DNA of 64,000 bases, taken from NCBI RefSeq assembly GCF_007828865.1, contig NZ_VIVK01000001.1, positions 6,262,001 through 6,326,000 on the forward strand, read 5' to 3'. This stretch comes from Kribbella amoyensis. GTDB lineage: Bacteria; Actinomycetota; Actinomycetes; Propionibacteriales; Kribbellaceae. A program made the position numbers and the translations under genes. Shown one piece after another: positions 34,507 to 43,049 of the stretch; within the stretch, counting starts at the first letter, position 1, and every line of letters begins with the position of its first letter. The notes under the pieces are model-generated. The model had not been told where the DNA came from. It saw only the letters and a program-made list of their open reading frames with translations, and searched no databases.

Positions 34507-35373
34507 TCACTCGAGCCCCGGAGAGAAGAGATCTTCATAGAGCGCACGCTTGATGCGCTCTACGGTGGGTCCCGCGATCTCCTCGCCGAAGAGTGGATGC
34601 ATGCAGTACTCGACCACACTGCGGTGATGCTCGGGCGCAGGACAGATCAGGATCGCGAGGACCTGCGCGTGTCTGATCAGGAGCTGCAGCTTGGCCTGAT
34701 AGATCGCTTGCACAGGCGCCCAGGCAGTGCGAACCGCTGCCGAGACCACTCGCTCCACCATCAGGTCTTCCAGCGGGATCCGCTTGACCGGCTTAGGTGT
34801 TCCACGCTTCGGTCGGACGAGGTTGTTGTCGGCCTGACGGGAGCGGACGATCAGGCCGGCGATGTGATCGGGCACCTCGTCCAGCTCGCCCTGGAGCTGC
34901 TGTGCGACCTGCGCGATCGCCGCGAAGAGATCACACCAGAAGTGATCTGCCAAGCCGAGGCGCAATGGATTGGCATCGCGACTCGGTCCGGGCGGTCCGA
35001 CGATCTTGTCCACTTCTTCCCGGACGGCATCGGAAACCATTCCGACCAGACCAGCCCGGAGTTGCGCGACCGTGCTTCTGCTTTCTTCTCCCGCACCAAC
35101 TGCGGCCCGATAGTCGTCGGCGAGCCAATCGACCAGATCGACGAATCCTGAATTGACCGCCACCTGGGCAACCGTTGCCGGCTTCGCTCGCCGGTCGTCG
35201 GCAAGACGGTCCCATGCTCTTTCGAGGGACCGCCGCCGCTTGCGTCGTTCGGCACCCGATTCCTCAACTGCCGCAATCAGCGCCCATTCGATGCGATGCA
35301 TCATGCCGCCACACTGCTGACATCGACAGAGATTGTTCTCGGCCCTTTCGCAGGCCGGATAGTGACTGCGCAT
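34507..35373 (-). CDS. Unknown protein with N-terminal Cys/His cluster, low-GC orphan
   Basis: 288 residues. The first 26 residues hold a zinc-ribbon-like set: H4, C8, C16, C18, C21, then GGMMHR with H26 (CRCQQCGG). The rest is predicted mostly helical and charged, with no catalytic motif I recognise and no membrane segment. A C-terminal stretch (APVQAIYQAKLQLLIRHAQVLAILICPAPEHHRSVVEYCMHPLF) is hydrophobic-amphipathic. Base composition is clearly lower in GC than both neighbours and codon third positions are more often A/T, suggesting horizontal acquisition. It stands alone, with the TetR gene ending 42 bases away and a phosphatase gene divergent to it. Similar Cys-rich N-termini occur in uncharacterised actinobacterial accessory proteins (recollection). 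Confidence 0.7.
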   Translation of the reverse strand: MRSHYPACERAENNLCRCQQCGGMMHRIEWALIAAVEESGAERRKRRRSLERAWDRLADDRRAKPATVAQVAVNSGFVDLVDWLADDYRAAVGAGEESRSTVAQLRAGLVGMVSDAVREEVDKIVGPPGPSRDANPLRLGLADHFWCDLFAAIAQVAQQLQGELDEVPDHIAGLIVRSRQADNNLVRPKRGTPKPVKRIPLEDLMVERVVSAAVRTAWAPVQAIYQAKLQLLIRHAQVLAILICPAPEHHRSVVEYCMHPLFGEEIAGPTVERIKRALYEDLFSPGLE

Positions 35374-35500
35374 GACCCCACCCCCTGGGACGTCGAGTTC
35401 GACGCTTCTCGTGCATCAGTGACTACTCATCGTAGTTGTGGGTCGGTGATGGTGCGCCGAATCTCAGCGTGTCCACAGAGCAGTACGCCGCCCTTCTGTT

Positions 35501-35518
35501 GTTCAGGTTTTGTTTGCC
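35501..35518 (+). promoter_or_regulatory. Weak candidate PHO box
   Basis: GTTCAGG (35501) and GTTTGCC (35512) are direct repeats exactly 11 bases apart, each matching 5 of 7 bases of the actinobacterial PhoP unit GTTCACC. They lie 140 bases before a PhoX-like phosphatase gene. Otherwise the 284-base gap 35374-35657 shows no gene or clear promoter. Confidence 0.25.
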
Positions 35519-35657
35519 TTGGGGCTGCTGGGGTTGGGCAGGATCTGGGCCGCGGCGACGGTGGGGTGGGGGCTCCATCGGGTGTGCTGCTGAGACGGCG
35601 CCGCGGGCCCGAAGTGGTCCGTCCGGTGCTTCCTTCGAGGTTTCAAGGAGCTTTGCC

Positions 35658-37094
35658 ATGTCTGTCGCCCGTCGTTCCGTCCTCCGCGGTGCTGCCGCCG
35701 GGGCCGCCGGGGTCGGTTTCGCCACTGTTGGGTCCGTTCCGTCGCTGGCCGCGGCGACGCCCGGTCCGGGCAAGGGCCCGCTGCCGACGCACCGGCCGTT
35801 CCCGCCGTTGATGGACGACCCCAAGGGGTTGCTCGCGCTGCCGCCGGGGTTCAAGTACACGGTGGTCACCAAGGCCGGTGAGACGAAGCTGAAGACCGGC
35901 CAGCCGACGCCCGGGGCGCACGACGGGACGGCGGTGTTCGACGCCGGCCGCAACTACCTGCTGATCCAGAACCACGAGATCGGCAGCAACAACGCGCTCG
36001 GCGTCCCGCAGGTCGCGGGCACCGTGTACGACACCGGCGTCGGCGCTGCCGGCGGCTGCACCGTCATCTCGGTCGACCGCGACGGCCGGAACCTCGGTGA
36101 GTGGGTCGGCATCTCCGGCACGCTGACCAACTGCGCCGGTGGCCCGACCCCCTGGGGTACCTGGCTCACCTGCGAGGAGACCGAGAACAAGGCCAACGGC
36201 ACCACCCGGCTGAAGGACCACGGCTACGTCTTCGAGGTCTGGGCCGACGGCAGGACCGCGAACCCGGTCCCGCTCAAGGCGCTCGGCCGGTACGCGCACG
36301 AGGCGCTCGCGGTGGACGGCGACCGGACCCACATCTACCTGTCCGAGGACGCGTCCGGCCCGAACGGGCTGTTCTACCGGTGGAGCGCGCCGCGCGGATA
36401 CAAGCTCGGCCCGAAGAGCTGGCAGGACCTGGCCGCGGCCGACTTCGGCACGCTCGAGGCGATGGCGATCCTCGGTGACGACGGCAAGCCGATCCCGGAC
36501 GTGGCGTACCTGACGTCCGCGCAGCTGCTCCGGCCGTTCCGGGTCGCGTGGGTGCCGGTGCCGGACCGGGACGCGGTCTCGGTGTCGTGCCGCAAGCAGT
36601 TCACCGACGGTCGGGTCACCCGGGGCAAGAAGTTCGAGGGCGTCTTCGGCACCCGCGACGGCGTGTACGTGGTCAACTCCTACGCCGAGTCGGGCACCTC
36701 GGACCTGCCGGCCGACGCGATCCCGCACGACGGCATGGTGTGGTTCTACAACTACGACGCCGACACCATCCAGCTGGTCACGTACTTCCCGGAGAACGCG
36801 GCCGCCGACCAGGGCGCCGAGGCGAAGTACGACGACTACAACTTCGACGGCCCGGACAACGTCACCGTGACGCCGTGGGGTTCGTTGATCCTCGCCGAGG
36901 ACGGCAACGCCAGCAGCCACGTACTCAGCTCGACCCCGGGCGGCCCGACGTACGCGATCGCCCGGAACATGCTGAACGACTCCGAGTTCACCGGCCCGGC
37001 GTTCTCCGACGACGGCAAGGTGCTCTTCGTCAACATCCAGAGCCCGGGTCTCACGCTGGCCATCACCGGCCCGTGGCGCGACTACCTCGGCTGA
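35658..37094 (+). CDS. PhoX-like (DUF839) secreted phosphatase
   Basis: 478 residues. Tat signal SVARRSVLRGAAAGAAGVGFATVGSVPSLAAA. The mature protein shows the PhoX/DUF839 propeller pattern: LLIQNHEIGSNN, GGCTVISVDRDGRNLGEWVGISGTLTNCAGGPTPWGTWLTCEET, GRYAHEALAVDGDRTHIYLSEDA, EGVFGTRDGVYVVNSYAES and NVTVTPWGSLILAEDG. PhoX enzymes use calcium and iron to release phosphate from phosphomonoesters outside the cell; some DUF839 members have no tested activity. ATG at 35658 follows AAGGAG by 7 bases. A hairpin terminator follows. Confidence 0.85.
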   Translation: MSVARRSVLRGAAAGAAGVGFATVGSVPSLAAATPGPGKGPLPTHRPFPPLMDDPKGLLALPPGFKYTVVTKAGETKLKTGQPTPGAHDGTAVFDAGRNYLLIQNHEIGSNNALGVPQVAGTVYDTGVGAAGGCTVISVDRDGRNLGEWVGISGTLTNCAGGPTPWGTWLTCEETENKANGTTRLKDHGYVFEVWADGRTANPVPLKALGRYAHEALAVDGDRTHIYLSEDASGPNGLFYRWSAPRGYKLGPKSWQDLAAADFGTLEAMAILGDDGKPIPDVAYLTSAQLLRPFRVAWVPVPDRDAVSVSCRKQFTDGRVTRGKKFEGVFGTRDGVYVVNSYAESGTSDLPADAIPHDGMVWFYNYDADTIQLVTYFPENAAADQGAEAKYDDYNFDGPDNVTVTPWGSLILAEDGNASSHVLSSTPGGPTYAIARNMLNDSEFTGPAFSDDGKVLFVNIQSPGLTLAITGPWRDYLG

Positions 37095-37116
37095 TCCGGA
37101 CACCGTCCGACCAAGC

Positions 37117-37155
37117 GAGAACCCCGTCGGTCAAGGGGATGCCGGCGGGGTTCTC
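37117..37155 (+). terminator. Hairpin terminator after the PhoX-like gene
   Basis: GAGAACCCCGTCGG (37117-37130) pairs with CCGGCGGGGTTCTC (37142-37155), 13 of 14 positions, loop of 11 bases. Confidence 0.8.
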
Positions 37156-37243
37156 GTGGCCTGGGGGAGGCTGTTTTCCAAGGTACGCCGGGGCCGGCCT
37201 CCTCAGAAACTTTGCATAAGTTCGGGCCTTGCCGAGCGGCCGG

Positions 37244-37735
37244 TCATCGAGTTCGGTAGCCGGCCGTGTTCCGTTCGGAGTCGGTGTGGACCCGGGTGAA
37301 ACCGGCCTTCTCCAGAACCCGGATCGAGGCCGGGTTGGCCAGTTCCACGGTGGCGTGGACCGTGTGGACCTCTGGCGCCGTGAGCGCGTGGGCGGTCAGC
37401 GCCCGGGCCGCCTCGGACGCGTACCCCCGGCCCTGGCGGGACGGGACGACGCCGTAGCCGAGTTCGAGCCGGCCGTCGGACGGTGGCCAGAACAGGCCGA
37501 TCGAGCCGACGACCAAGCCGGTCCCGCGCTCGACGAGCTGCCGGTGACCGTACTCGCCGAGCCAGGCCGGGTGCTCCGCGAACAGCCCGGCGATGACGTG
37601 ATCGCCTTCGGCCGGGAAGTCCTCGGCCCAGTGCGGACGACGGATCCCGGTGAGCACTCCGGTGGCCTCGTCGGTGGTCCACGGCCGCAGCAAGAGACGG
37701 TCGGTGGTCAGTTCGGTGGTGGTGAAATCAGACAC
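37244..37735 (-). CDS. GNAT-family N-acetyltransferase
   Basis: 163 residues of the RimJ/RimL type: LTTDRLLLRPWTTDEA at the start, GSIGLFWPPSDGRLELGYGVVPSRQGRGYASEAARALTAHAL (acetyl-CoA loop Q-G-R-G-Y-A) and VHATVELANPASIRVLEKAGFTRV. It transfers an acetyl group from acetyl-CoA to an amine; protein or small-molecule substrate unknown. GTG at 37735 follows AGGAG by 5 bases. It follows the type II NADH dehydrogenase gene by 158 bases in the same direction, with no evident functional link. Confidence 0.88.
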   Translation of the reverse strand: MSDFTTTELTTDRLLLRPWTTDEATGVLTGIRRPHWAEDFPAEGDHVIAGLFAEHPAWLGEYGHRQLVERGTGLVVGSIGLFWPPSDGRLELGYGVVPSRQGRGYASEAARALTAHALTAPEVHTVHATVELANPASIRVLEKAGFTRVHTDSERNTAGYRTR

Positions 37736-37893
37736 GCGTACTCCTGGTGATCGAAAAGGGCAGGCGAAACACAGCCACCGACGGCCATATTCATCGACCT
37801 CCCTCGTCACCCGGATCCCGCGCGACCAGTTCGCGCCGGGGCGACCGTAGTCGGCCGCTCCCGGCCCGGACAACCGGATTTCCGCCCGGCTGC

Positions 37894-39249
37894 TCAGGCG
37901 GCTGGCTCGCTCGGCACCTCCTCGAGCCGGCGCGGGGCCACGTCGCCGCCGGAGGTGAAGGCGTCCCGCGGATGCTGGACCGAGGCGAGCGAGACGATGT
38001 CGCGGCCGTAGAAGACCGCGGTCAGCCAGACGGCGAGGACGCGGATCTTCCGTTCCCAGGTGGGGACGGCGAGCACGTGGTACCCGCGGTGCATCAGCCA
38101 GGCCGGCAGTCCCTTGACGACGATGCGGTGGTACTGGAAGATGCCGTGGCCGAGCCCCAGCGTCGCCACGGTACCGAGGCTGTGGTGGACGTACGGCTTC
38201 GGCTCGCGACCGCGCAGGACGGCGATGATGTTCTTCGCCAGCAGCTTCCCCTGCCGGACGGCGTGCTGCGCGTTCGGTACCGTCGCCGCGCCCGGGTGAG
38301 GCGAGGCGAGATCCGGGACCGCGGCGTCGTCGCCCGCGCCCCAGGCGTCCTCGACCGGGTGCTCCTCGGTCCCGACCCGGAGGTCCGCGCGGACGGTCAG
38401 CAGGCCGCGCTCGTCGATCGGCAGGTCGGTGTGGTTGCGGACCATCGGGTTCGCGCCGTTGCCGACCGTCCAGACGATCAGTTCCGAGTCGAACTCCGCA
38501 CCCGTCGACAGGACCACGTGGCCGTCCTGGGCGGACAGGACCTGGCTGTTCAGGTGCACCCGGCCACCGCGCTTCTCCAGGCTCCGGACCACCCATTCGC
38601 CGGGTTTGTCGGTGACCTCGGGCAGGATCCGGTTCCGCGCCTCGACCAGGTGGAAGCGCAGCTCGCTCGCGTCCAGCTCCGGGTAGGACCTCAGCAAGGA
38701 TGTTGCCAGCGACAACGATTCGCCGAATCCCTCGACCCCGGAGAAGCCGCCGCCCACGAAGGTCACCGTGAGCAGGCGCTGCCGCTCCGGGCCGGGCTCC
38801 AGGGCCGAGGCCTGGTCGAACGCGGTGAGCAGGCGGTCGCGGATCGCCACGGCCTCCTCGACGTGCTTCATCCCGATCGCCTGGTCGGCGACACCCGGTA
38901 CCGCCAGTTGGCGCGTCACGGCGCCCGCGGTGACCACGATGATGTCGTAGCCGAGTTCGAGCTCGGGACCCTGCGCCGGGCTGACCGTGACCGACCTGTT
39001 CGCGTGGTCGATCCTGGTGACCGCACCGGCGACGATCTTCGTCCGGCGCAGGTGACGGCGCAGCGACACGGCCGCGTGCCGGGCCTCGACCGAGCCGGCC
39101 AGCACCTCGGGCAGGAACGGCTGGTACGTCATGTACGGGCGCGGGTCGACCAGGACCAGCCGGGCCTCGCCACGCCGGAGCTTCTTCTCCAGTTTCCACG
39201 CTGTGTAGAAGCCGGCGTAGCCACCGCCGACCACCAGGATCGTCCGCAC
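37894..39249 (-). CDS. ndh: Type II NADH dehydrogenase-like FAD oxidoreductase
   Basis: 451 residues. FAD site ILVVGGGYAGFYTAWKLEKKL, LVDPRPYMTYQPFLPEVLAGSVEARHAAVSLR, NAD site LTVTFVGGGFSGVEGFGE, VIVWTVG-like segment (LIVWTVGNGANP), DAWGAGDDAAVPD and VPNAQHAVRQGKLLAKNI. The C-terminal GHGIFQYHRIVVKGLPAWLMHRGYHVLAVP plus amphipathic helices would anchor it to the membrane. It passes electrons from NADH to menaquinone without pumping protons. GTG start with GAGGG 5 bases before it. Confidence 0.9.
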   Translation of the reverse strand: MRTILVVGGGYAGFYTAWKLEKKLRRGEARLVLVDPRPYMTYQPFLPEVLAGSVEARHAAVSLRRHLRRTKIVAGAVTRIDHANRSVTVSPAQGPELELGYDIIVVTAGAVTRQLAVPGVADQAIGMKHVEEAVAIRDRLLTAFDQASALEPGPERQRLLTVTFVGGGFSGVEGFGESLSLATSLLRSYPELDASELRFHLVEARNRILPEVTDKPGEWVVRSLEKRGGRVHLNSQVLSAQDGHVVLSTGAEFDSELIVWTVGNGANPMVRNHTDLPIDERGLLTVRADLRVGTEEHPVEDAWGAGDDAAVPDLASPHPGAATVPNAQHAVRQGKLLAKNIIAVLRGREPKPYVHHSLGTVATLGLGHGIFQYHRIVVKGLPAWLMHRGYHVLAVPTWERKIRVLAVWLTAVFYGRDIVSLASVQHPRDAFTSGGDVAPRRLEEVPSEPAA

Positions 39250-39343
39250 GATGCCCTCTCTTCTCTAGGTCTCACCAGCTAAGACAAAGCAGCACGCCCC
39301 GTTGTGACATTCCCGCCGGCGACCCCGATGCCCGGCCCCTCGG

Positions 39344-40402
39344 CTACCCGCGCAGCTCGGGCTCGACGTACTCGAAGGTCGGCCCGGCCGTGCTGCCGTC
39401 CCCGTCGTCCAGCGCCATCAGCGTCATCGCCTGCGCCTTGAGCCCGTACATCGCGCCGACGGCGGCGCCGAGCGTTCGCGGGCTGCCGTTGAACGCCTGG
39501 TCGAGCTGCCGCAGCAACTCGCAGTACGCAAGGTTGAACTGCTCCTGCGCGGTCCGGATCGGATGACCCAGCGGGTGATCGGCCAGGCGTGGATTGGGCC
39601 GCATCGGCCGGACGCCGTCGTGGTCGACGGTGACCGGCTCCCCGGTCGGACCGGATCGCGGCGTGTCACCGCGCTGATACCGCCGGCCGAGCGCGAGCTC
39701 CTGGAACCGGAAATAGTGCGCGACCTCGTCCCGCTCGGGGTGGAAGATGTCCTGGTCGCCGTCCCAGACCTCGCCGCGGGACGTCCCCTCGCCCTGCTCC
39801 ACGATCTCTTCGAGGGCCGCGAGCGCCGACGCGAGATCGGTGACCGCGGCCAGCTGACCCGTGGTGTGCGCGAACGGACCGGCGGTGACCTGGCGCGTGG
39901 GGTCGCCGGTGAAGACCTGGTCCTCGCCCAGTTCGGCGCACAGCTGCCGCAATCCCTGCTCGATCGCGGCGTAGAACTGCCCGATCGTCTCGTAACCGTC
40001 GTCCTCGGCCGGGGCGCCGGGCGGGGCGGGCTGTTCGAGCCGGAGGAACATCTCCAACGCTTCCGGCCCGAACGGCACCAGCGACAACTCCAGGGACCGC
40101 TCACCGTGCGGCAGGGTCCGGGGATGCCTCGGCAGCATCCGCGGCGTGTCCACGACCGGGTGACCGCCGACGGCGTTCAGCAGGTTCGCCGCCAGCGCGA
40201 GGTGGATCATCTCCTCGACGAACACGCTGCTGACCACCTGGACGGCGTCCGGGTTCCGCGCCGGGTCGAGCGAGTAGAGCGCGCACAGGTACGGCGGCAA
40301 AGTGGCGTGCTCCAACTCGATCGCCCACTGCAGGTGCTCCCGCAAGCTGTCGAGGCAGGTGATCCGTGCCGCCGACGGCGCCAGCTCCTCCTGCTGACTC
40401 AT
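39344..40402 (-). CDS. Ferritin-like domain protein (VioB/imine-synthase-like N-domain)
   Basis: 352 residues. Two helix pairs carry metal-binding Glu/His patterns: LQWAIELEHATLPPYLCALYSLD and VSSVFVEEMIHLALAANLLNAVGG; later EVAHYFRFQELALGRRY and QEQFNLAYCELLRQLDQAF continue the bundle. This fits the ferritin-like family found alone or as the N-terminal part of VioB/RebD-type iminophenylpyruvate dimer synthases. A free-standing role is unknown. Its ATG overlaps the upstream alpha/beta hydrolase stop (ATGA), so both are cotranscribed. Confidence 0.8.
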   Translation of the reverse strand: MSQQEELAPSAARITCLDSLREHLQWAIELEHATLPPYLCALYSLDPARNPDAVQVVSSVFVEEMIHLALAANLLNAVGGHPVVDTPRMLPRHPRTLPHGERSLELSLVPFGPEALEMFLRLEQPAPPGAPAEDDGYETIGQFYAAIEQGLRQLCAELGEDQVFTGDPTRQVTAGPFAHTTGQLAAVTDLASALAALEEIVEQGEGTSRGEVWDGDQDIFHPERDEVAHYFRFQELALGRRYQRGDTPRSGPTGEPVTVDHDGVRPMRPNPRLADHPLGHPIRTAQEQFNLAYCELLRQLDQAFNGSPRTLGAAVGAMYGLKAQAMTLMALDDGDGSTAGPTFEYVEPELRG

Positions 40403-41139
40403 CGCGCGCTCGGACCTTCCTGGGAGACGGCCTCGACGGCTTCGAGGATGGAGGTAGTGACCGGGCCTGGCTGGGAGACGCTCAGGGCGTGGGAGGCGCC
40501 TGGGACTTCCCGGGTCCCCCGGGAGCCGGAGCGCTCGGCGAAGTACCGGTGGGCGGCGACCGGGATGTTCAGGTCCGCGTCGCTGATCGCGAACCAGGAC
40601 GGGATCGTCTTCCAGGCCGGCGTCGTGGTCGGCAGGCCGTCGGTCAGCGCGGCCTCGGTGACCGGGCGCTGGGTCGCGGCCATCAGCGCCGCCTGGTCCG
40701 CGGGGACGTCGGCGGCGAACTGGTGGTGGAACGCGTCCTTGCGGATGACGAACTCGTTCCCGCCGGTGGCGACCGGGTACGCGGCCAGCGCCGCGCCGAG
40801 GGTGCTCCCGGGGAACTTGCCCGACAGCTCCAGCGCGCTCTCCCCGTGCTCGGGTGCGAAGGCGTCGACGTACACCAGGGCCACGACCAGGTCGTTGCCC
40901 GCCGCGGCCTCGGTGATCACCATGCCGCCGTACGAGTGCCCGACCAGGACGACGGGCCTGCCGATCCCGGTGATCACGTCCCGGACGTACGCCGCGTCCC
41001 CGGCCAGGCTGCGCAACGGGTTCGCGACCGCGACGGCGTCCAGCGACTCCGCCCGCAACCGCTCGATGACGCCGTTCCAGCTCGCGGACTCGGCGAAGGC
41101 GCCGTGCACGAGGACGACGGCCGGCCTCTGCTCACTCAT
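40399..41139 (-). CDS. Alpha/beta hydrolase
   Basis: 246 residues: VVLVHGAFAESASWNGVIERL (oxyanion HG), nucleophile Ser in LVGHSYGGMVI, and late His in GASHALSVSQP. The pattern resembles esterases and C-C hydrolases of the EstC type that are annotated widely in actinobacteria. ATG at 41139 follows GGAGG/AAGGAAG. The first gene of a two-gene operon with the ferritin-like protein. A stable hairpin lies just before its ribosome-binding site. Confidence 0.85.
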   Translation of the reverse strand: MSEQRPAVVLVHGAFAESASWNGVIERLRAESLDAVAVANPLRSLAGDAAYVRDVITGIGRPVVLVGHSYGGMVITEAAAGNDLVVALVYVDAFAPEHGESALELSGKFPGSTLGAALAAYPVATGGNEFVIRKDAFHHQFAADVPADQAALMAATQRPVTEAALTDGLPTTTPAWKTIPSWFAISDADLNIPVAAHRYFAERSGSRGTREVPGASHALSVSQPGPVTTSILEAVEAVSQEGPSAR

Positions 41140-41161
41140 GGTGGTGCTTCCTTTCCTCCCG

Positions 41162-41188
41162 GGAGCCCCGACCCAGGCGCGGGGCTCC
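41162..41188 (-). promoter_or_regulatory. Leader hairpin upstream of the alpha/beta hydrolase gene
   Basis: GGAGCCCCG (41162-41170) pairs perfectly with CGGGGCTCC (41180-41188), loop of 9 bases, ending within 10 bases of the ribosome-binding region. It could be a leader structure or a terminator of upstream transcription. The rest of the 255-base gap 41140-41394 shows no gene. Confidence 0.4.
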
Positions 41189-41394
41189 GTCACTACCGAG
41201 CAAGACCGGACAGCCGGCCCGGATGTGACGGGTCCGCGCGGAGCGACCGGGCGATCACTCCCGGATCACCACCGGAAGACGTTGCTTCAGGCAACTGGTA
41301 GGGGATCGTCGAGGATCCGCCGGCGGGCCTGGTGATCCCGGCCGCCGGCGGCGAGCATGGGAGCGAACAGCTCATCGGCCGAGGAGGGGTCAGC

Positions 41395-42018
41395 ATGGCG
41401 GCGACAGCGGCGGGGACAGCGGCAGGGACGGGGATCGGGACGTTCGACATGGCGGTCGAGGTGATCGTCATCCCGGTGAGCGACGTGGAGCGGGCGAAGG
41501 AGTTCTACGCGCGGCTCGGTTGGCGGGTCGACGTGACTCCGCCGGGGGTCGTGCAGCTGACGCCGCCTGGATCCGGCTGCTCGGTGCACTTCGGGCCGGG
41601 GTTGACCGAGGCCGCGCCAGGGTCGGCGAAGGGGTACCTGGTCGTGCCGGACGTGGTGACGGCGCGGGAGGCGCTGGTCGCCGTCGGTGTCGACGTCGGC
41701 GAGATCTTCCACCCGAGTCCGGACGGACCGGTCGCCGGGGCCGATCCGGAGCGGCGCAGCTACTTCTCCCGCGCCGTCCTGGCCGACCCCGACGGCAACA
41801 CGTGGATCCTGCAGGAGGTCACCACCCGGCTCCCCGGCCGCGTCGACCCGGGCGCGACGGCGTACGACTCCGTCACCGATCTGGAGTCCTCGTTGCGCCG
41901 GGCCGAGGCCGCGCACGGCGAGCACGAGCAGCGCACCGGGGTGGCGGACGCCAACTGGCCCGCCTGGTACGCCGCGTACATGGCCGCCGAGCGCGCCGGC
42001 ACGGAGCTCCCGACCTAG
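41395..42018 (+). CDS. VOC-family (glyoxalase/bleomycin-resistance-like) protein
   Basis: 207 residues. A single VOC module: VEVIVIPVSDVERAKEFYARLGWRVDVTPP ... VVQLTPPGSGCSVHFGPGL ... RSYFSRAVLADPDGNTWILQEVTTRLPGR. A 50-residue C-terminal extension (DLESSLRRAEAAHGEHEQRTGVADANWPAWYAAYMAAERAG) is common in actinobacterial members. It may bind or isomerise a small molecule through a metal site. ATG at 41395 follows GGAGGGG. Its stop codon shares the palindrome CTAG with the convergent oxidoreductase stop. Confidence 0.85.
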   Translation: MAATAAGTAAGTGIGTFDMAVEVIVIPVSDVERAKEFYARLGWRVDVTPPGVVQLTPPGSGCSVHFGPGLTEAAPGSAKGYLVVPDVVTAREALVAVGVDVGEIFHPSPDGPVAGADPERRSYFSRAVLADPDGNTWILQEVTTRLPGRVDPGATAYDSVTDLESSLRRAEAAHGEHEQRTGVADANWPAWYAAYMAAERAGTELPT

Positions 42019-43013
42019 ACCTTGAGGACCGGGGCGATCGTCTTCGTCCGCGCTCCCTCGTACGCAGCCAGCAGGATGCCGAGGACCGCGATGCCCTCGT
42101 CCTCGGTGTGCAGGGGCCGGGTCCGGTCCCGGAGCGAGTCGGCGAAGTGGCCGATCTCGGCGACGAAGGTGTCCACCGGCTCCAGCTCGAACGTCTTCGT
42201 CTCACCGGACCGCAGCCGGTAGCTCAGCGACGTCCCGTCACTGTGCAGCGACCCGAGCTCGCCGACCGCGGAGAAGCGCTCGGTGGACTCGGCCGGCTGG
42301 TAGGCCCAGCTGGTCACCAACTGACCGACCACGTCGTTGTCGAACCGGATCAGCACCTGCGCCGAGTCCTCGCCCTCCATGAACTTCAGCCGGTGGGTGG
42401 ACAGCATCGCGGTCGCCTCGACCGGCAGCCCGCCGGCCAGGTGCAGCAGCAGGTACGTGGGGTGGTACCCGGTGTCGATCAGCTCGCCACCACCACTGGT
42501 CTTGCTGCTCGCCCGCCAGCCCATCGAGCTCGGGTCGAAGTCGTTGTAGAAGCTGTCGGTGGTCCGGACCTCGTAGACGGTGCCGATCGTCCCCGCCGCC
42601 AGCAGCTCCTTCGCCTTCGCAACAGCCGGCATGAACAGCTGGTTGTGCGCGCACATCAGCGTCACCCCGGCAGCGGTCACCGCGGCCCGGACGTCCGCGG
42701 CCTCCTCCGCGGACAGACACAGCGGCTTCTCACAGAGGATGTGCTTGCCCGCCTCGGCCGCGGCGACGATCGCGTCCCGGTGCAGGTGGTGCGGCAGACA
42801 GATGTCGACGGCGTCCAGGTCCTCGTCGGCGAGCATCTGCCGGTAGTCCGTGTACGGCTTGGCGCCCAGCTCGGTGCCGCGGGCAACGGCAGTCTCCTCG
42901 ACCGCGTCGGCCACCGCGGTGATGCCGATCCGGTCCGCGTGCTGCTGGTAGCCGCGGATGTGGGCGGACGCGATACCGCCGCCGCCGATGAGCCCGACCT
43001 TGATCACTGCCAT
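42015..43013 (-). CDS. Gfo/Idh/MocA-family oxidoreductase
   Basis: 332 residues. Rossmann start KVGLIGGGGIASAHIRGYQQH, LDAVDICLPHHLHRDAIVAAAEAGKHILCEKPLCLS (EKP), then GGGELIDTGYHPTYLLLHLAGG with the likely catalytic Asp/His, and FVAEIGHFADSLRDRTRPLHTEDEGIAVLGIL. Probably a sugar or inositol dehydrogenase. It follows another member of the same family by 36 bases, in the same direction, downstream of a GH116 gene. Confidence 0.9.
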   Translation of the reverse strand: MAVIKVGLIGGGGIASAHIRGYQQHADRIGITAVADAVEETAVARGTELGAKPYTDYRQMLADEDLDAVDICLPHHLHRDAIVAAAEAGKHILCEKPLCLSAEEAADVRAAVTAAGVTLMCAHNQLFMPAVAKAKELLAAGTIGTVYEVRTTDSFYNDFDPSSMGWRASSKTSGGGELIDTGYHPTYLLLHLAGGLPVEATAMLSTHRLKFMEGEDSAQVLIRFDNDVVGQLVTSWAYQPAESTERFSAVGELGSLHSDGTSLSYRLRSGETKTFELEPVDTFVAEIGHFADSLRDRTRPLHTEDEGIAVLGILLAAYEGARTKTIAPVLKV

Positions 43014-43049
43014 GAACAGTCTTCTCCTCGGTTGGTGGGGGCAGGCACG

